Below, piece by piece: positions 34,536-43,075 of a stretch of 64,000 bases of DNA; positions within the stretch are counted from its first letter, which is position 1, and each line of letters starts with the position of its first letter. The notes under the pieces were generated by a model. It was not told where the DNA came from and did not search any database. It saw nothing but the letters and a program-made list of their open reading frames with translations. The stretch lies in the NCBI RefSeq assembly GCF_963676285.1, contig NZ_OY781063.1, forward strand, positions 1,054,001-1,118,000, written 5' to 3'. Both the position numbers and the translations under genes were made by a program. The stretch is from an uncultured Sphaerochaeta sp. GTDB lineage: Bacteria; Spirochaetota; Spirochaetia; Sphaerochaetales; Sphaerochaetaceae.

Positions 34536-35831
34536 CTATTTGATGTACTTTGCGTAGACTGCAGCAACCTCATCAAGGATAGCACCTACATTTGCATTCT
34601 TCTGCCAGAGCTTGTCAAATACCATCTTCGATTCCACTTCAATCTGGGGATACTTCACATGACTGGGAAGTACACGACCGGTCTTGATGGATGCAGCAAC
34701 TGCATTCTGCATTTGTTCCTTGCTTACACTCTTGTTACTGGTGAGGAATGCCTCTGATTCAAGAACAGACTTTCTTGCTGGTGGCCAAATACCACTCATG
34801 GCAGCAACTGAGTCCTTGTTGGTCATGTAGGCAACCAATTCACTGGCAAGAGAGGCCTGCTTACCCTTGGAGTGGGCACCGATGGCAGCCTGACCAATAA
34901 CAGGGGATTTCCCTTCAGGACCGGAAGGCATTGGGGCGATCCCCCATGCAAATGAGGCATCATTGAGCTTGGATACGCGGCTGATCTGACCAACGGTCAT
35001 GGCAGCATTCCCTGCAAAGAAGTCACTTTGGTTCCCTGGAGGAACAACAGAGGCATCCTGGTAGACCATGTCATGGAAAAGCTGTACAGCAGCGACAGAT
35101 GCATCACTATTGATCAAGACCTGTCCATCATCGGTCCAGAAATCACCACCATAGGAACGGACAATTGGTGCAAGGTTGTGGAGGATACGGGCATCATAGC
35201 CCTGTCCATCTACAGTCTGGAAACCCCAAACACCAGTCTTTTCCTTGATCGTCTTACTTGCCATCTTGAAGGCTTCCCAATCCCAGGCACCCTCTGCTGC
35301 ATACTGCTCAGGAGTTTTTACCCCAGCCTTGGCAAAGAGGTCCTCGTTGTAGAGGATGAAGAAGGGAGAGGTTGAGAAAGGTATTGCATACACATTCCCA
35401 TCCTTGCTCCACAGCTCAAGAGCATCACTGGAAATATCCTGGGGGTCATAGGCTTTCATGCCATCATTCAGATTGGCAAGCAATCCACTTTCGATGAATG
35501 CAGGGGCCGCTGTTTCAAGAACCCAGAAGAGGTCGGGACCATTCTGGCCTTGCAGTTCCAAGGAGAGCTTGGTGTTGTACTCTGCGAAGGGAATGGATTC
35601 GAAGGTTGCATCAATCTCGATGCCCTTCTGTGCAGCAAACCCCTGTACAAAGGAGTCAAGCAATGCAATCTGATCAGGGTTGCTGGTCCATGTAGCGATA
35701 GTCATCGATACTGGACCGCTAGGAGCAGCTTCTTCCTTAGCGCCAGCAGCAAATGCCATACCCATGGCAAGAAAGAGAACGAGCAGAAAGGTCAGTAGAC
35801 GTACTACTCCCTTCGTTTGGTTTGTTTTCAT
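34536..35831 (-). CDS. CUT1 extracellular solute-binding protein
   Basis: 431-residue receptor of the MalE/UgpB-like family. It has an unusually long signal region of about 30 residues (basic MKTNQTKGVVRLL, then hydrophobic) ending AMAFAAGAKEE with no lipobox. Mature landmarks are SMTIATWTSNPDQIALLDSF, PDLFWVLETAAPAFIESGLLANL and FFILYNEDLFAKAGV. AGGAGG precedes the ATG, and the LacI-type palindrome lies 20 bp upstream. It is the first gene of a five-gene operon with two permeases, FAD oxidoreductase and LacI. Ligand unknown. Confidence 0.9.
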   Translation of the reverse strand: MKTNQTKGVVRLLTFLLVLFLAMGMAFAAGAKEEAAPSGPVSMTIATWTSNPDQIALLDSFVQGFAAQKGIEIDATFESIPFAEYNTKLSLELQGQNGPDLFWVLETAAPAFIESGLLANLNDGMKAYDPQDISSDALELWSKDGNVYAIPFSTSPFFILYNEDLFAKAGVKTPEQYAAEGAWDWEAFKMASKTIKEKTGVWGFQTVDGQGYDARILHNLAPIVRSYGGDFWTDDGQVLINSDASVAAVQLFHDMVYQDASVVPPGNQSDFFAGNAAMTVGQISRVSKLNDASFAWGIAPMPSGPEGKSPVIGQAAIGAHSKGKQASLASELVAYMTNKDSVAAMSGIWPPARKSVLESEAFLTSNKSVSKEQMQNAVAASIKTGRVLPSHVKYPQIEVESKMVFDKLWQKNANVGAILDEVAAVYAKYIK

Positions 35832-35850
35832 ACAATCCTCCTAAAGTGTT

Positions 35851-35868
35851 TGATTAATCATTTAATCA
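35851..35868. promoter_or_regulatory. LacI-type operator upstream of the second CUT1 operon
   Basis: TGATTAA (35851-35857) and TTAATCA (35862-35868) form a perfect dyad with a 4-bp spacer, 18 bp in all, a normal size for LacI-family operators. It lies 20 bp upstream of the binding-protein ATG, where bound repressor would block transcription. The LacI gene at the end of the same operon (30405-31412) is the likely partner. Confidence 0.6.
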
Positions 35869-35959
35869 GTCACTGTATGGTACCCTCCGTTTGGACATCC
35901 GTCAATAAAAAAATGCAACTCTCCGAAGAAAGCTGCATGCAACAAGAGATATATCTGTA

Positions 35960-36781
35960 TTAAGCTAACAGTACCAGACTCAGTGCCATGACCATCATAC
36001 CGGCGATAACACCGGCAATTGCAATATGGTGTTCCCCATACTCCTCGGCAGTTGGCAACAGTTCATCCAAGCTGATGTAAACCATGATACCTGCCACAGA
36101 AGCGAAAACAAAACCAAAGGTGATATCATTGAACCAAGCCCGAAGGAGGAAGTACCCGATGGCAGCCCCTACCGGTTCAGCGAGGCCACTGAGCAAGCTC
36201 AACCAGAAGGCTTTCTTCCGGCTCTTGGTCGCATAGTAGATCGGGGCTGCGACAGCTACACCTTCAGGTATATTATGGATTGCAATCGCCACAGCAATGC
36301 TGATACCCAAGCTTGGGTCGGAAAGCCCTGCCATGAAAGTAGCCAAGCCTTCGGGGAAGTTATGGATTGCAATGGCAAGCGCGCTGAAGAAACCCATACG
36401 CATCAGGCGGGCATCATCGCCTGCCTTCACTGGTTTCAAGTCACCAGGAACGCCTTTCATCTCATGTGGGTTCTCATATTCAGGAATAAGTTTGTCAATG
36501 ATGGCAATAAGGGCAATACCGGCAAAGAATGCAATACTGGTCATCCAGTACCCTTGTTTCGGCCCCATTGCTGACTCAAGCGCTTCACGAGCCTTGACGA
36601 AGATTTCAATCATCGCCACATAGATCATGACTCCTGCTGAGAATCCAAGAGCAGCTGCAAGGAAACGTGGATTGAATTTCTTGGAGAAGAAGCTCATCAG
36701 AGAGCCAACTCCTGTACCCAACCCTGCAAAAATGGTCAATCCAAAGGCGACCAGAATTGTTGAAGTAGAAACATCATACAT
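35960..36781 (-). CDS. zupT: ZIP-family metal transporter (ZupT-like)
   Basis: 273-residue membrane protein with about eight hydrophobic segments. The metal-site motifs [17 protein letters not shown] and [16 protein letters not shown] on adjacent helices are diagnostic of ZupT-type zinc and divalent metal importers. GGGAG precedes the ATG. It is divergent from the PadR gene at 36937 and shares the 155-bp promoter region with it, so it could be controlled by the same sites. Confidence 0.92.
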   Translation of the reverse strand: MYDVSTSTILVAFGLTIFAGLGTGVGSLMSFFSKKFNPRFLAAALGFSAGVMIYVAMIEIFVKAREALESAMGPKQGYWMTSIAFFAGIALIAIIDKLIPEYENPHEMKGVPGDLKPVKAGDDARLMRMGFFSALAIAIHNFPEGLATFMAGLSDPSLGISIAVAIAIHNIPEGVAVAAPIYYATKSRKKAFWLSLLSGLAEPVGAAIGYFLLRAWFNDITFGFVFASVAGIMVYISLDELLPTAEEYGEHHIAIAGVIAGMMVMALSLVLLA

Positions 36782-36854
36782 AGCGAGAATCTCCCGACAT
36801 TGCGTGCGATACCTAACCCTATCACGAGCAGGAATTCAGAGCAACAGGAACTGA

Positions 36855-36920
36855 TTGACAGTTCCCAGATAATCGCAGTAGACTATATTCATAGTGCATA
36901 TAGTCGTTATGGATATAGTC
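36855..36920 (+). promoter_or_regulatory. Promoter and repeated ATATAGTC boxes before the PadR gene
   Basis: TTGACA (36855-36860) and TAGACT (36879-36884) are 18 bp apart; TATATT is an alternative -10. The box ATATAGTC occurs at 36898-36905 and 36913-36920, and inverted as GACTATAT at 36881-36888, giving a dyad over the promoter and start region. PadR proteins usually autoregulate through such dyads. Confidence 0.55.
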
Positions 36921-36936
36921 ATATAAGGAATAGCTA

Positions 36937-37323
36937 ATGAACGAACACCCACCAGCCTGTTGTCCTGGCAAGAACCATAAGATGGAACGCTTCCTGGAAG
37001 TCTGCCTTTTGTTGTTGCTCTATAATGAAATAGGACATGGCTATGGACTCATGGAACAACTTGAGCAATTTGGTTTCTCGAAAGATGAACTGAATGTCAG
37101 CACGCTCTACAGAACCCTCAGAAAAATGGAAAAGGAAGAGTTGGTCTGCTCTTGCTGGGAAGAAGGTGGTCCAGGACCAAAACGAAGAACCTACAAGATA
37201 ACAGACGCAGGAAGAGCAGATCTTGGTCAATGGATCAATATCCTGAAGATGAGAAAATCCATGATCGAGCAACTGATTGCTGTATATGCTGAAACAACAC
37301 AACACGACAAGGAAACCAAATGA
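36937..37323 (+). CDS. PadR-family transcriptional regulator with Cys-rich N terminus
   Basis: 128-residue winged-helix regulator. FLEVCLLLLLYNEIGHGYGLMEQLEQFGF, then NVSTLYRTLRKMEKEELV and RRTYKITDAGRADL, are the PadR pattern. Extra cysteines stand out: PPACCPGKNHK at the N terminus, C23 and VCSCW near residue 71, which suggests sensing of metal, metalloid or thiol stress (inference). It overlaps the first half-permease by four bases and is the first gene of a rightward operon. GGAA is the only ribosome-site-like sequence. Confidence 0.85.
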   Translation: MNEHPPACCPGKNHKMERFLEVCLLLLLYNEIGHGYGLMEQLEQFGFSKDELNVSTLYRTLRKMEKEELVCSCWEEGGPGPKRRTYKITDAGRADLGQWINILKMRKSMIEQLIAVYAETTQHDKETK

Positions 37324-37799
37324 CTACAATTATCATCATCTACAGTTTGGTAGCAGTAAGCTTGATCATCTCCCTGATCAAAAGCAAGGAGAAGACCAAA
37401 AAAGCCATGAAAGTAGCAGCGAAAGCGTTTGTGAAGACTGCACCAAGTCTATTGGCAGTCCTCGGTATCGTCGGACTTACCTTCGGGGTGCTTGATGAAC
37501 AGACCATCTCATCCTTGGTAGGGGAAGAAGCAGGCTTCTCTGCTACCATCATTGCAGCAGTCTTAGGTGCAATTACACTTATCCCTTCCTTGGTTGCTTT
37601 TCCTCTTGCCGGTTCTCTCCTTCGCTCAGGAGCAACAGTGGTAACCATCAGTGCATTCATTACCACCCTGGTGATGGTAGGAATGGTTACCGCACCCATG
37701 GAGATAAAGACATTGGGCAAAAAATTCACCATCCTTCGCAATTCCCTTGGGTTCCTCGCCGCCCTGCTTATTGCAGCTATCATGGGGGTAATTCTATGA
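37320..37799 (+). CDS. Half-size permease, N-terminal repeat of the YraQ/ArsP (UPF0718) family
   Basis: 159-residue membrane protein with about four hydrophobic segments. The segment GAITLIPSLVAFPLAGSLLRSGAT and the following MEIKTLGKKFTILRNSLGF correspond to one repeat unit of COG0701 permeases. Its neighbour at 37796 carries the matching second unit (LGTLPTGPLYVAFPMTASLLRKGAS and VEIKFLGLPFTLLRFSL). Together they would equal one full-length permease. It overlaps genes on both sides by four bases. ArsP relatives export organoarsenicals, but substrate is unproven here. Confidence 0.75.
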   Translation: MTTIIIIYSLVAVSLIISLIKSKEKTKKAMKVAAKAFVKTAPSLLAVLGIVGLTFGVLDEQTISSLVGEEAGFSATIIAAVLGAITLIPSLVAFPLAGSLLRSGATVVTISAFITTLVMVGMVTAPMEIKTLGKKFTILRNSLGFLAALLIAAIMGVIL

Positions 37800-38350
37800 A
37801 ACGATTCACTTTTGTATTTCTCATTCTGGCAATCTATATCGCCCTAGCACTTTTCTCCCCTATAACAGCAGAGCGTTCCTCAGTCGCCCTTTGGGACTAT
37901 TTCAAAGAAATGGCTTTGATCATGCCCCCAGTTTTCCTCCTGATGGGGTTCATGGAAGTCTGGCTACCAAAGCAGAATGTCCAGAAATGGTTGGGAAAGG
38001 AATCTGGATTCAAGGGAGGAGTTCTCTCCCTCATCCTTGGCACCCTTCCAACCGGTCCTCTCTATGTTGCCTTCCCTATGACCGCCAGCCTCCTTCGAAA
38101 AGGCGCAAGTATTGCGAACATGGTTCTCTTCCTGGGAAGTTGGGCAGCATTAAAAATTCCCCAGCTCATGGTTGAAATCAAGTTCTTGGGGTTGCCGTTC
38201 ACCCTCCTGCGTTTCTCATTGACGCTGGCTGCTCTGATTGTAATAGGATTGATCATGGAGTTGATCCTTAAGCATGATAAAAAGAAAGAGTGGATGAATA
38301 GTGACCTAGAGCAGGTAACCGCGAAACAAAAAATGACCATGAAAGGGTAA
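37796..38350 (+). CDS. Half-size permease, C-terminal repeat of the YraQ/ArsP (UPF0718) family
   Basis: 184-residue partner of the previous gene, with about four to five membrane segments and a basic cytoplasmic tail of about 30 residues (KHDKKKEWMNSDLEQ). GFMEVWLPKQNVQKWLGKESGFKGGVLSLILG is typical of COG0701 permeases. The start overlaps the first half by four bases, so equal expression and heterodimer formation are likely. The split is not a frameshift: each half has its own start with coupled translation and its own repeat core. Confidence 0.77.
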   Translation: MKRFTFVFLILAIYIALALFSPITAERSSVALWDYFKEMALIMPPVFLLMGFMEVWLPKQNVQKWLGKESGFKGGVLSLILGTLPTGPLYVAFPMTASLLRKGASIANMVLFLGSWAALKIPQLMVEIKFLGLPFTLLRFSLTLAALIVIGLIMELILKHDKKKEWMNSDLEQVTAKQKMTMKG

Positions 38351-38374
38351 AAGAAACCAAGCGGGAGGACCGCT

Positions 38375-39010
38375 ATGATCACACTGGTACGTGTCAAAAA
38401 TCTATTGCTCAACCCACTCATCAGATTATCGATCAGGCATCCGTCATTACAGGAGTCGAAGCTGTTTCTTATGGCTATGGCATACTTCCCTACAAAGATT
38501 GCCAAAACATATGACCAGAGACTATCCAAGGACAGAGAGACCTACCAAGAGCCGATAAGAGCCGCTCTTGCATGGCTCAGCGATTTCCACCCCACCATAC
38601 TCGACCTCGGTTGCGGCACTGGGGTTGGAACAATCCTCGCAAGCGATCGGTTTCCAGAGGCTTCCATCACGGCAGTGGACAAGAGTCCTGAGATGATCAA
38701 ACTCTGTAAACAAAAAGTGCAGGAGCAAAAAAATACTACCATCCATTGCGAGGTAGCTGACGCAAGGGCTTTGCCCTATCCCGATGGGAGCTTCTCCCTT
38801 GTACTCAGCAGCAATGCCCCGGTATATCTGGAAGAAGCTGTACGTGTATTGAAACCTTATGGTACTGTAGTATATATATTTTCGTTTGCAGCCAAACCAT
38901 TTCTCCAGGAAGAAGGAACTATCAAAAAGTTGATGGAAACAAATGGGTTGCAGCTTGTATATCTGGGATCCACGAAAAAAGGAGTGTACCTCATTGGCAA
39001 AAGAACGTAG
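38375..39010 (+). CDS. Class I SAM-dependent methyltransferase
   Basis: 211-residue enzyme. The SAM site is ILDLGCGTGVGTILASDRFP, with acidic TAVDKSPEMIKLCKQK, then CEVADARALPYPDGSFSLVLSSNAPVYLEEAVRVLKPYGTVV, the usual Methyltransf_11 order. An extra 50 residues precede the SAM domain. GGGAGG precedes the ATG. It lies 24 bp after the half-permeases in the PadR operon. It lacks the conserved cysteine triad expected of ArsM, so arsenite methylation is not supported. Substrate unknown. Confidence 0.83.
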   Translation: MITLVRVKNLLLNPLIRLSIRHPSLQESKLFLMAMAYFPTKIAKTYDQRLSKDRETYQEPIRAALAWLSDFHPTILDLGCGTGVGTILASDRFPEASITAVDKSPEMIKLCKQKVQEQKNTTIHCEVADARALPYPDGSFSLVLSSNAPVYLEEAVRVLKPYGTVVYIFSFAAKPFLQEEGTIKKLMETNGLQLVYLGSTKKGVYLIGKRT

Positions 39011-39614
39011 CACACATCTCTTCAATTCAATAGCTCCCACATACGGTCTGTTCTTTCGCTACCAGAAGAAGCGGTACGCGAAGAACCTCCTGGCGATGAA
39101 AAACACCATTGATCTCTCTTCCTACAACAGCGTAATTGATGTTGGTTGTGGTACCGGAGCCTTTTGCAGTGCCCTCTCTGACCTGGATCTGGAAGTAACC
39201 GGTATCGATCCAGCATCTAGGATGCTTGCAATCGCAAAAAAGAAAGCCGGCAGGGACACTATTACATTCCTGGAAGCAGATGTATTGGATGGGCTCCCCT
39301 TCCAGGATAACCAGTTCGATATTGCCATTGCCAGCTACGTCGCACATGGAATGGAAAGGGAACAGAGAAAGAAGCTCTACAAAGAGATGAGCCGTATTGC
39401 CAAGCACCTGGTGATCATTCATGACTACAACAAGAACCGCTCTCCCCTTACCAGCCTTATCGAATGGCTGGAAGGAGGTGACTACTTCCACTTCATCAAG
39501 CATGCAGAGACAGAGATGAGAGACTGTCTCTCCGAGATGAAGCAGTGCTTCAAGCATGTGGAGGTTATCCCGATTGCGGAACGTGCCAATTGGTATATCT
39601 GTACCCCTAACTGA
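38994..39614 (+). CDS. Class I SAM-dependent methyltransferase (TTG start)
   Basis: 206-residue enzyme with SAM motif SVIDVGCGTGAFCSALSDLDLEVTGIDPASRML and post-motif FLEADVLDGLPFQDNQFDIAIAS. The start is assigned to TTG at 38994: AAAAAAGGAGTG lies 9 bases upstream, and the residues that follow (AKERSTHLFNSIAPTYG) begin as UbiE-like proteins do. A frame to ATG 38943 would overlap the upstream gene by 68 bp. It overlaps that gene's end by 17 bp. Last gene of the PadR operon; substrate unknown. Confidence 0.83.
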   Translation: MAKERSTHLFNSIAPTYGLFFRYQKKRYAKNLLAMKNTIDLSSYNSVIDVGCGTGAFCSALSDLDLEVTGIDPASRMLAIAKKKAGRDTITFLEADVLDGLPFQDNQFDIAIASYVAHGMEREQRKKLYKEMSRIAKHLVIIHDYNKNRSPLTSLIEWLEGGDYFHFIKHAETEMRDCLSEMKQCFKHVEVIPIAERANWYICTPN

Positions 39615-39789
39615 TATTAATGGACAAATCATGATGGTGTAGAAACAGGTATACCCGAAACCAAAATCATACAAACAAAACCTTTACACCACTAACTCTC
39701 AGCAATACAAGAATATCGATTCTTTTTACAACTTATGCCAACCCCTTCCTTGTTCCATACTGGGTAAAAATAAGGAAAAGGAGCAGCAA

Positions 39790-40281
39790 ATGAAAGAAAA
39801 ACAGGAAGAGACAAAGGCAGAGAGAACCAAGGTCATCGTCCTCAGTGGATTCGCCCTGGTGGTACTCTTCATCTTTGCCTTCGGCTGTTACGGATGCAGT
39901 TATCAGCCGATCACCCCTCCCGACCCGGAAGAGGCAGTTGATGTAACGGTCCGTCTAATCGGGTCGAGCTGGGTTCTTGATGATGCACAGGGCACACAAG
40001 AGGGATTGGAGGAACTACACAATATGGTCCTGGATTCCATTGTATTCAGTGATCGCCAGAGTAACCCGGATGAAGAACTCTCACTCTCATTGCAGTTTGC
40101 TGATGTCCCTCCTCTCTCTGGTGCTCTTATATACCAAGAGGAGGAAGGCTTCTTGCTTTCCATCGAAAATTCTCCTTATCCAGTAAGTGTCGTGTATTCG
40201 CAAAGCAAGGATGGCAAGACCGAAACGCTCACACTCAAGGGCCAAGAAAGCAACATTCAGTGTTACTACTTGAAAAAATAA
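39790..40281 (+). CDS. Predicted membrane-anchored protein or lipoprotein of unknown function
   Basis: 163 residues. A charged N terminus of about 14 residues is followed by a hydrophobic stretch ending FAFGCYGCSYQP. Either cysteine could be a lipobox residue, but neither fits the consensus well, so a single membrane anchor is equally possible. The exported part is acidic and ends in a short beta-rich domain (RLIGSSWVLDDAQGTQEG onward), somewhat META/heat-shock-HslJ-like in flavour, which I cannot confirm. AAAAGGAG precedes the ATG. The 175 bp upstream hold no visible gene. Confidence 0.65.
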   Translation: MKEKQEETKAERTKVIVLSGFALVVLFIFAFGCYGCSYQPITPPDPEEAVDVTVRLIGSSWVLDDAQGTQEGLEELHNMVLDSIVFSDRQSNPDEELSLSLQFADVPPLSGALIYQEEEGFLLSIENSPYPVSVVYSQSKDGKTETLTLKGQESNIQCYYLKK

Positions 40282-40357
40282 TCATTTATGCAGATATTAT
40301 GAGTAGAACGATTAATCACTGGCACTCGGCCAATGCTTGATCGTTCAATAAGGATAG

Positions 40358-40657
40358 ATGCATATGACACAATATATACCACAGGACCTGCTGTTCTACT
40401 CAACGGACCAGTCGGTCATGACCACTCCCTTCCTGATTGAAATGCTTGACTCAGCCTTGATAGAGCACATCCAGATGGGAAACGTTGAAACGGCCTACGG
40501 GGTACTGGAAATGAGTATCAACCTGACCCAGACCCTGGAGGACAACACCTTGAGCGAAGCTGAGGGGAAAGACCTTCTTCAAAGGGTAAAACGGGCGATG
40601 AGCAAAGGTAACATTGCCCAGGCAAAACAACACATGGTGGAGTTTGCCTTACGGTAG
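40358..40657 (+). CDS. Hypothetical small helical protein
   Basis: 99 residues, predicted mostly alpha-helical and soluble, no cysteine, no signal peptide. Near the C terminus KRAMSKGNIAQAKQHMVEFALR is an amphipathic helix. I do not recognise a family. AAGGAT lies upstream of the ATG, and a strong terminator follows after 24 bp. Composition and terminator placement support a real gene. Confidence 0.6.
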   Translation: MHMTQYIPQDLLFYSTDQSVMTTPFLIEMLDSALIEHIQMGNVETAYGVLEMSINLTQTLEDNTLSEAEGKDLLQRVKRAMSKGNIAQAKQHMVEFALR

Positions 40658-40681
40658 AACAGAATCATCGTGAAATAGGAA

Positions 40682-40724
40682 GGGGGTCTTTCGCCAACGC
40701 GAGAGCCCCCCTCTTCTTTCTCTT
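40682..40724 (+). terminator. Bidirectional terminator between the small gene and UDP-glucose dehydrogenase gene
   Basis: A 13-bp stem pairs GGGGGTCTTTCGC (40682-40694) with 40699-40711 across CAAC, with one mismatch and one G-U pair, followed by a T/C-rich tail. It lies between convergent genes and can serve both directions. Confidence 0.75.
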
Positions 40725-40734
40725 CACTGTCTTG

Positions 40735-42027
40735 TTATCTTCCGATACTGTAGTACTCCACCCCGGCTTCCAGCATTGCCCTGCTGTCAAAGAGGTTTCT
40801 CCCATCATACACAAGAGCTGTCCTCATCAAGGACTTGAACGCTGAAGGTTCCATATCCCTGATCTCCTGCCAATCGGTGAAGATGAAGCAAACCTGTGCT
40901 CCCTTTAGGGCATCCTCAACTTTCTGGGCATACTCCATCGAAAATTGATACTGACGCTTGCAGTTCTCTTCAGCCACTGGATCGAATGCAGTGATCTCTG
41001 CACCTTGCTCCAGCAGGAGCGGGATATTGTAGACCGCTGGAGATTCACGTAGGTCATCGGTACCTGACTTGAAGGCCAAACCCAATACCGCGACCTTGAT
41101 ACCGTTGAAGGTGATCATACGATTGGCAGCCTTTCTGTACAGTTTGTAGCGCTGTTCATTGTTCACATCTACGGCAGCGGTTACCGTTCTCAGGTTGTAG
41201 CCGTACTGGGCGGCAAGGTATTGCAGTGCCTTGGTATCCTTGGGGAAGCAGCTTCCTCCATACCCAATACCAGCCTTCAGGAAGCGGGATCCGATACGTT
41301 TATCGTAGCTCATTCCAAGGGCTACATCCTCAATATTTGCACCAACAAGTTCACAGAGGTTTGCCAGGTCATTCATGTAGGAGATCTTGAGTGCCAGGAA
41401 GTCGTTGGAGGCATACTTGGTCATCTCCGCACTTCTGCGGCTCACTGCCACGATGGGGAGATTGAAAGGAGCATACAGCTCTCTGAGGATTGTCTCAGAG
41501 TGCTTGTCCTCGATCCCAATCACAATACGCTGGGCATGCATCATATCATGCACAGCCGTTCCCTGTGCAAGGAATTCCGGGTTGGAAGCAACCTCAATGC
41601 GAACTGGATGCACCAAGGAGTCCTTGATGAACTGCTCGACCTTGTCGTTGGTACCAACAGGAACTGTCGATTTGACCACAACCAGACAGTCGCGCTCAAC
41701 GCTCTCGGCAATTTGCCGGGCGACCGAGGCCACATAACTGAGGTTTGCCGACCCATCAGGAAGCTCCGGGGTCCCTACCCCGATAAAAATGACATCAGGA
41801 TCACGGTAGGCACTCTGGTAGTCAGTGGTAAATGAGAGGAGGCCCTTTTTGAGTCCTTCCTGGAGAAACTCCTCCAAATCGGTCTCATAGATAGGGCTGA
41901 TGCCCTTATTCAGCATCGCAACTTTCTGTTCGTCTATATCAACACAGGTTACCTGATGCCCAACATGGGCAAAGCAGACACCTGCAACCAACCCTACATA
42001 TCCAGTCCCCGCAATCGTCAGACGCAT
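40735..42027 (-). CDS. ugd: UDP-glucose 6-dehydrogenase
   Basis: 430-residue cytoplasmic NAD enzyme oxidising UDP-glucose to UDP-glucuronate for surface glycans. The Rossmann start LTIAGTGYVGLVAGVCFAHVGH, VVKSTVPVGT, NPEFLAQGTA and the catalytic Cys in IGYGGSCFPKDTKAL are present, as is GLAFKSGTDDLRESPA of the UDP-binding domain. The ATG at 42027 has GGAGGAAG upstream; the open frame to 42129 would put unrelated residues before the Rossmann motif. It stands alone, convergent with the small gene at 40358 and divergent from the amidase at 42116. Confidence 0.93.
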   Translation of the reverse strand: MRLTIAGTGYVGLVAGVCFAHVGHQVTCVDIDEQKVAMLNKGISPIYETDLEEFLQEGLKKGLLSFTTDYQSAYRDPDVIFIGVGTPELPDGSANLSYVASVARQIAESVERDCLVVVKSTVPVGTNDKVEQFIKDSLVHPVRIEVASNPEFLAQGTAVHDMMHAQRIVIGIEDKHSETILRELYAPFNLPIVAVSRRSAEMTKYASNDFLALKISYMNDLANLCELVGANIEDVALGMSYDKRIGSRFLKAGIGYGGSCFPKDTKALQYLAAQYGYNLRTVTAAVDVNNEQRYKLYRKAANRMITFNGIKVAVLGLAFKSGTDDLRESPAVYNIPLLLEQGAEITAFDPVAEENCKRQYQFSMEYAQKVEDALKGAQVCFIFTDWQEIRDMEPSAFKSLMRTALVYDGRNLFDSRAMLEAGVEYYSIGR

Positions 42028-42115
42028 AGGTTCTTCCTCCAAACTTCCTTGTAATGGTAAGAGCTGCATTACGCATCTCGGTATAGTATAGTAACAGAAT
42101 CTGGAGGGAAAAGAC

Positions 42116-43075
42116 ATGGAAACGTACAAAACAGCGACAGTTCAGTTCCAGCATACACCTGGGAATAAAGAGGATAATCTGGAAATCATTGCTGCTTATG
42201 TTGATGAAGCCAGTAAAGATGGTGTGAAGCTCATCGTATTCCCAGAGATGTGCATCACTGGTTACTGGCATGTAAGGAACCTCAGTAAAGAGGAGATCCA
42301 GTTACTTGCAGAGCCAGTTCCTAAAGGTCCTTCAACCCAGAAGCTTGTGGATCTGGCAACCAAATACAAGATGACAATCGGCGCAGGACTTATTGAAGTG
42401 GATGAGAATGGATCGCTGTACAACACCTATGTGGTAGCTCTCAGTGATGGAACTGTTCACAAGCATAGAAAACTCCATACATTCATCAGCGCTCATATGG
42501 AAAGTGGCAACTCCTACACCGTGTTCAATACCCCGGAGGGAGTACGACTCGGGGTACTTATCTGTTACGACAACAACATCATTGAGAATGCTCGCATGAC
42601 TTCCCTCCTAGGAGCAGAGGTTCTACTTGCCCCACACCAGACAGGAGGATGCAACTCGGCAAGTCCGAAGGGGATGAAGAGAATCGAAGTACAGCTCTGG
42701 GAAGAGCGAGAGACCAGAGAGGAAGAACTCTTGGCAGAATTCCAAGGCCCCAAGGGTCGAGGTTGGTTGATGCGATGGCTTCCCTCCCGTGCTCATGACA
42801 ATGGTATGTTCCTGCTCTTCAGCAACGGGGTGGGAAGGGACGATGATGAGGTCAGGACCGGAAATGCCATAATCCTGGACCCCTATGGAGAAGTCTTAGC
42901 TGAATCGAAAGCAATTGGCAATGACATGGTAATCGCAGAACTCGACCTTTCTCTCATACCTACCAGTAATGGCAAGAGATGGATGAAGGCAAGAAGACCT
43001 GAGCTCTACTCCCTCATTGCCCAAAGGACAGGAGAAGAGGAAGAGACCAGGAAGGTTCGCTTCAGGTACGAGTAG
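42116..43075 (+). CDS. Carbon-nitrogen hydrolase (nitrilase superfamily)
   Basis: 319-residue cytoplasmic hydrolase of amides or nitriles. The catalytic triad is visible: Glu44 in VFPEMCITGYW, Lys in HKHRKLHTF near residue 120 and Cys in GVLICYDNN near residue 150. The C-terminal segment FSNGVGRDDDEVRTGNAIILDPYGEVLAES is typical of aliphatic amidase or N-carbamoyl-amine hydrolase branches. An insertion of charged residues around 190-215 is unusual. GGAGGG precedes the ATG. Its 3' end overlaps the convergent UxuB-like gene by 14 bp. The exact substrate is not assignable. Confidence 0.85.
   Translation: METYKTATVQFQHTPGNKEDNLEIIAAYVDEASKDGVKLIVFPEMCITGYWHVRNLSKEEIQLLAEPVPKGPSTQKLVDLATKYKMTIGAGLIEVDENGSLYNTYVVALSDGTVHKHRKLHTFISAHMESGNSYTVFNTPEGVRLGVLICYDNNIIENARMTSLLGAEVLLAPHQTGGCNSASPKGMKRIEVQLWEERETREEELLAEFQGPKGRGWLMRWLPSRAHDNGMFLLFSNGVGRDDDEVRTGNAIILDPYGEVLAESKAIGNDMVIAELDLSLIPTSNGKRWMKARRPELYSLIAQRTGEEEETRKVRFRYE

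Noticed and set aside
38375..39010. Arsenite methyltransferase (ArsM) identity for the first methyltransferase
   Set aside because: The conserved cysteine set expected of ArsM is missing; only a generic SAM methyltransferase is supported.
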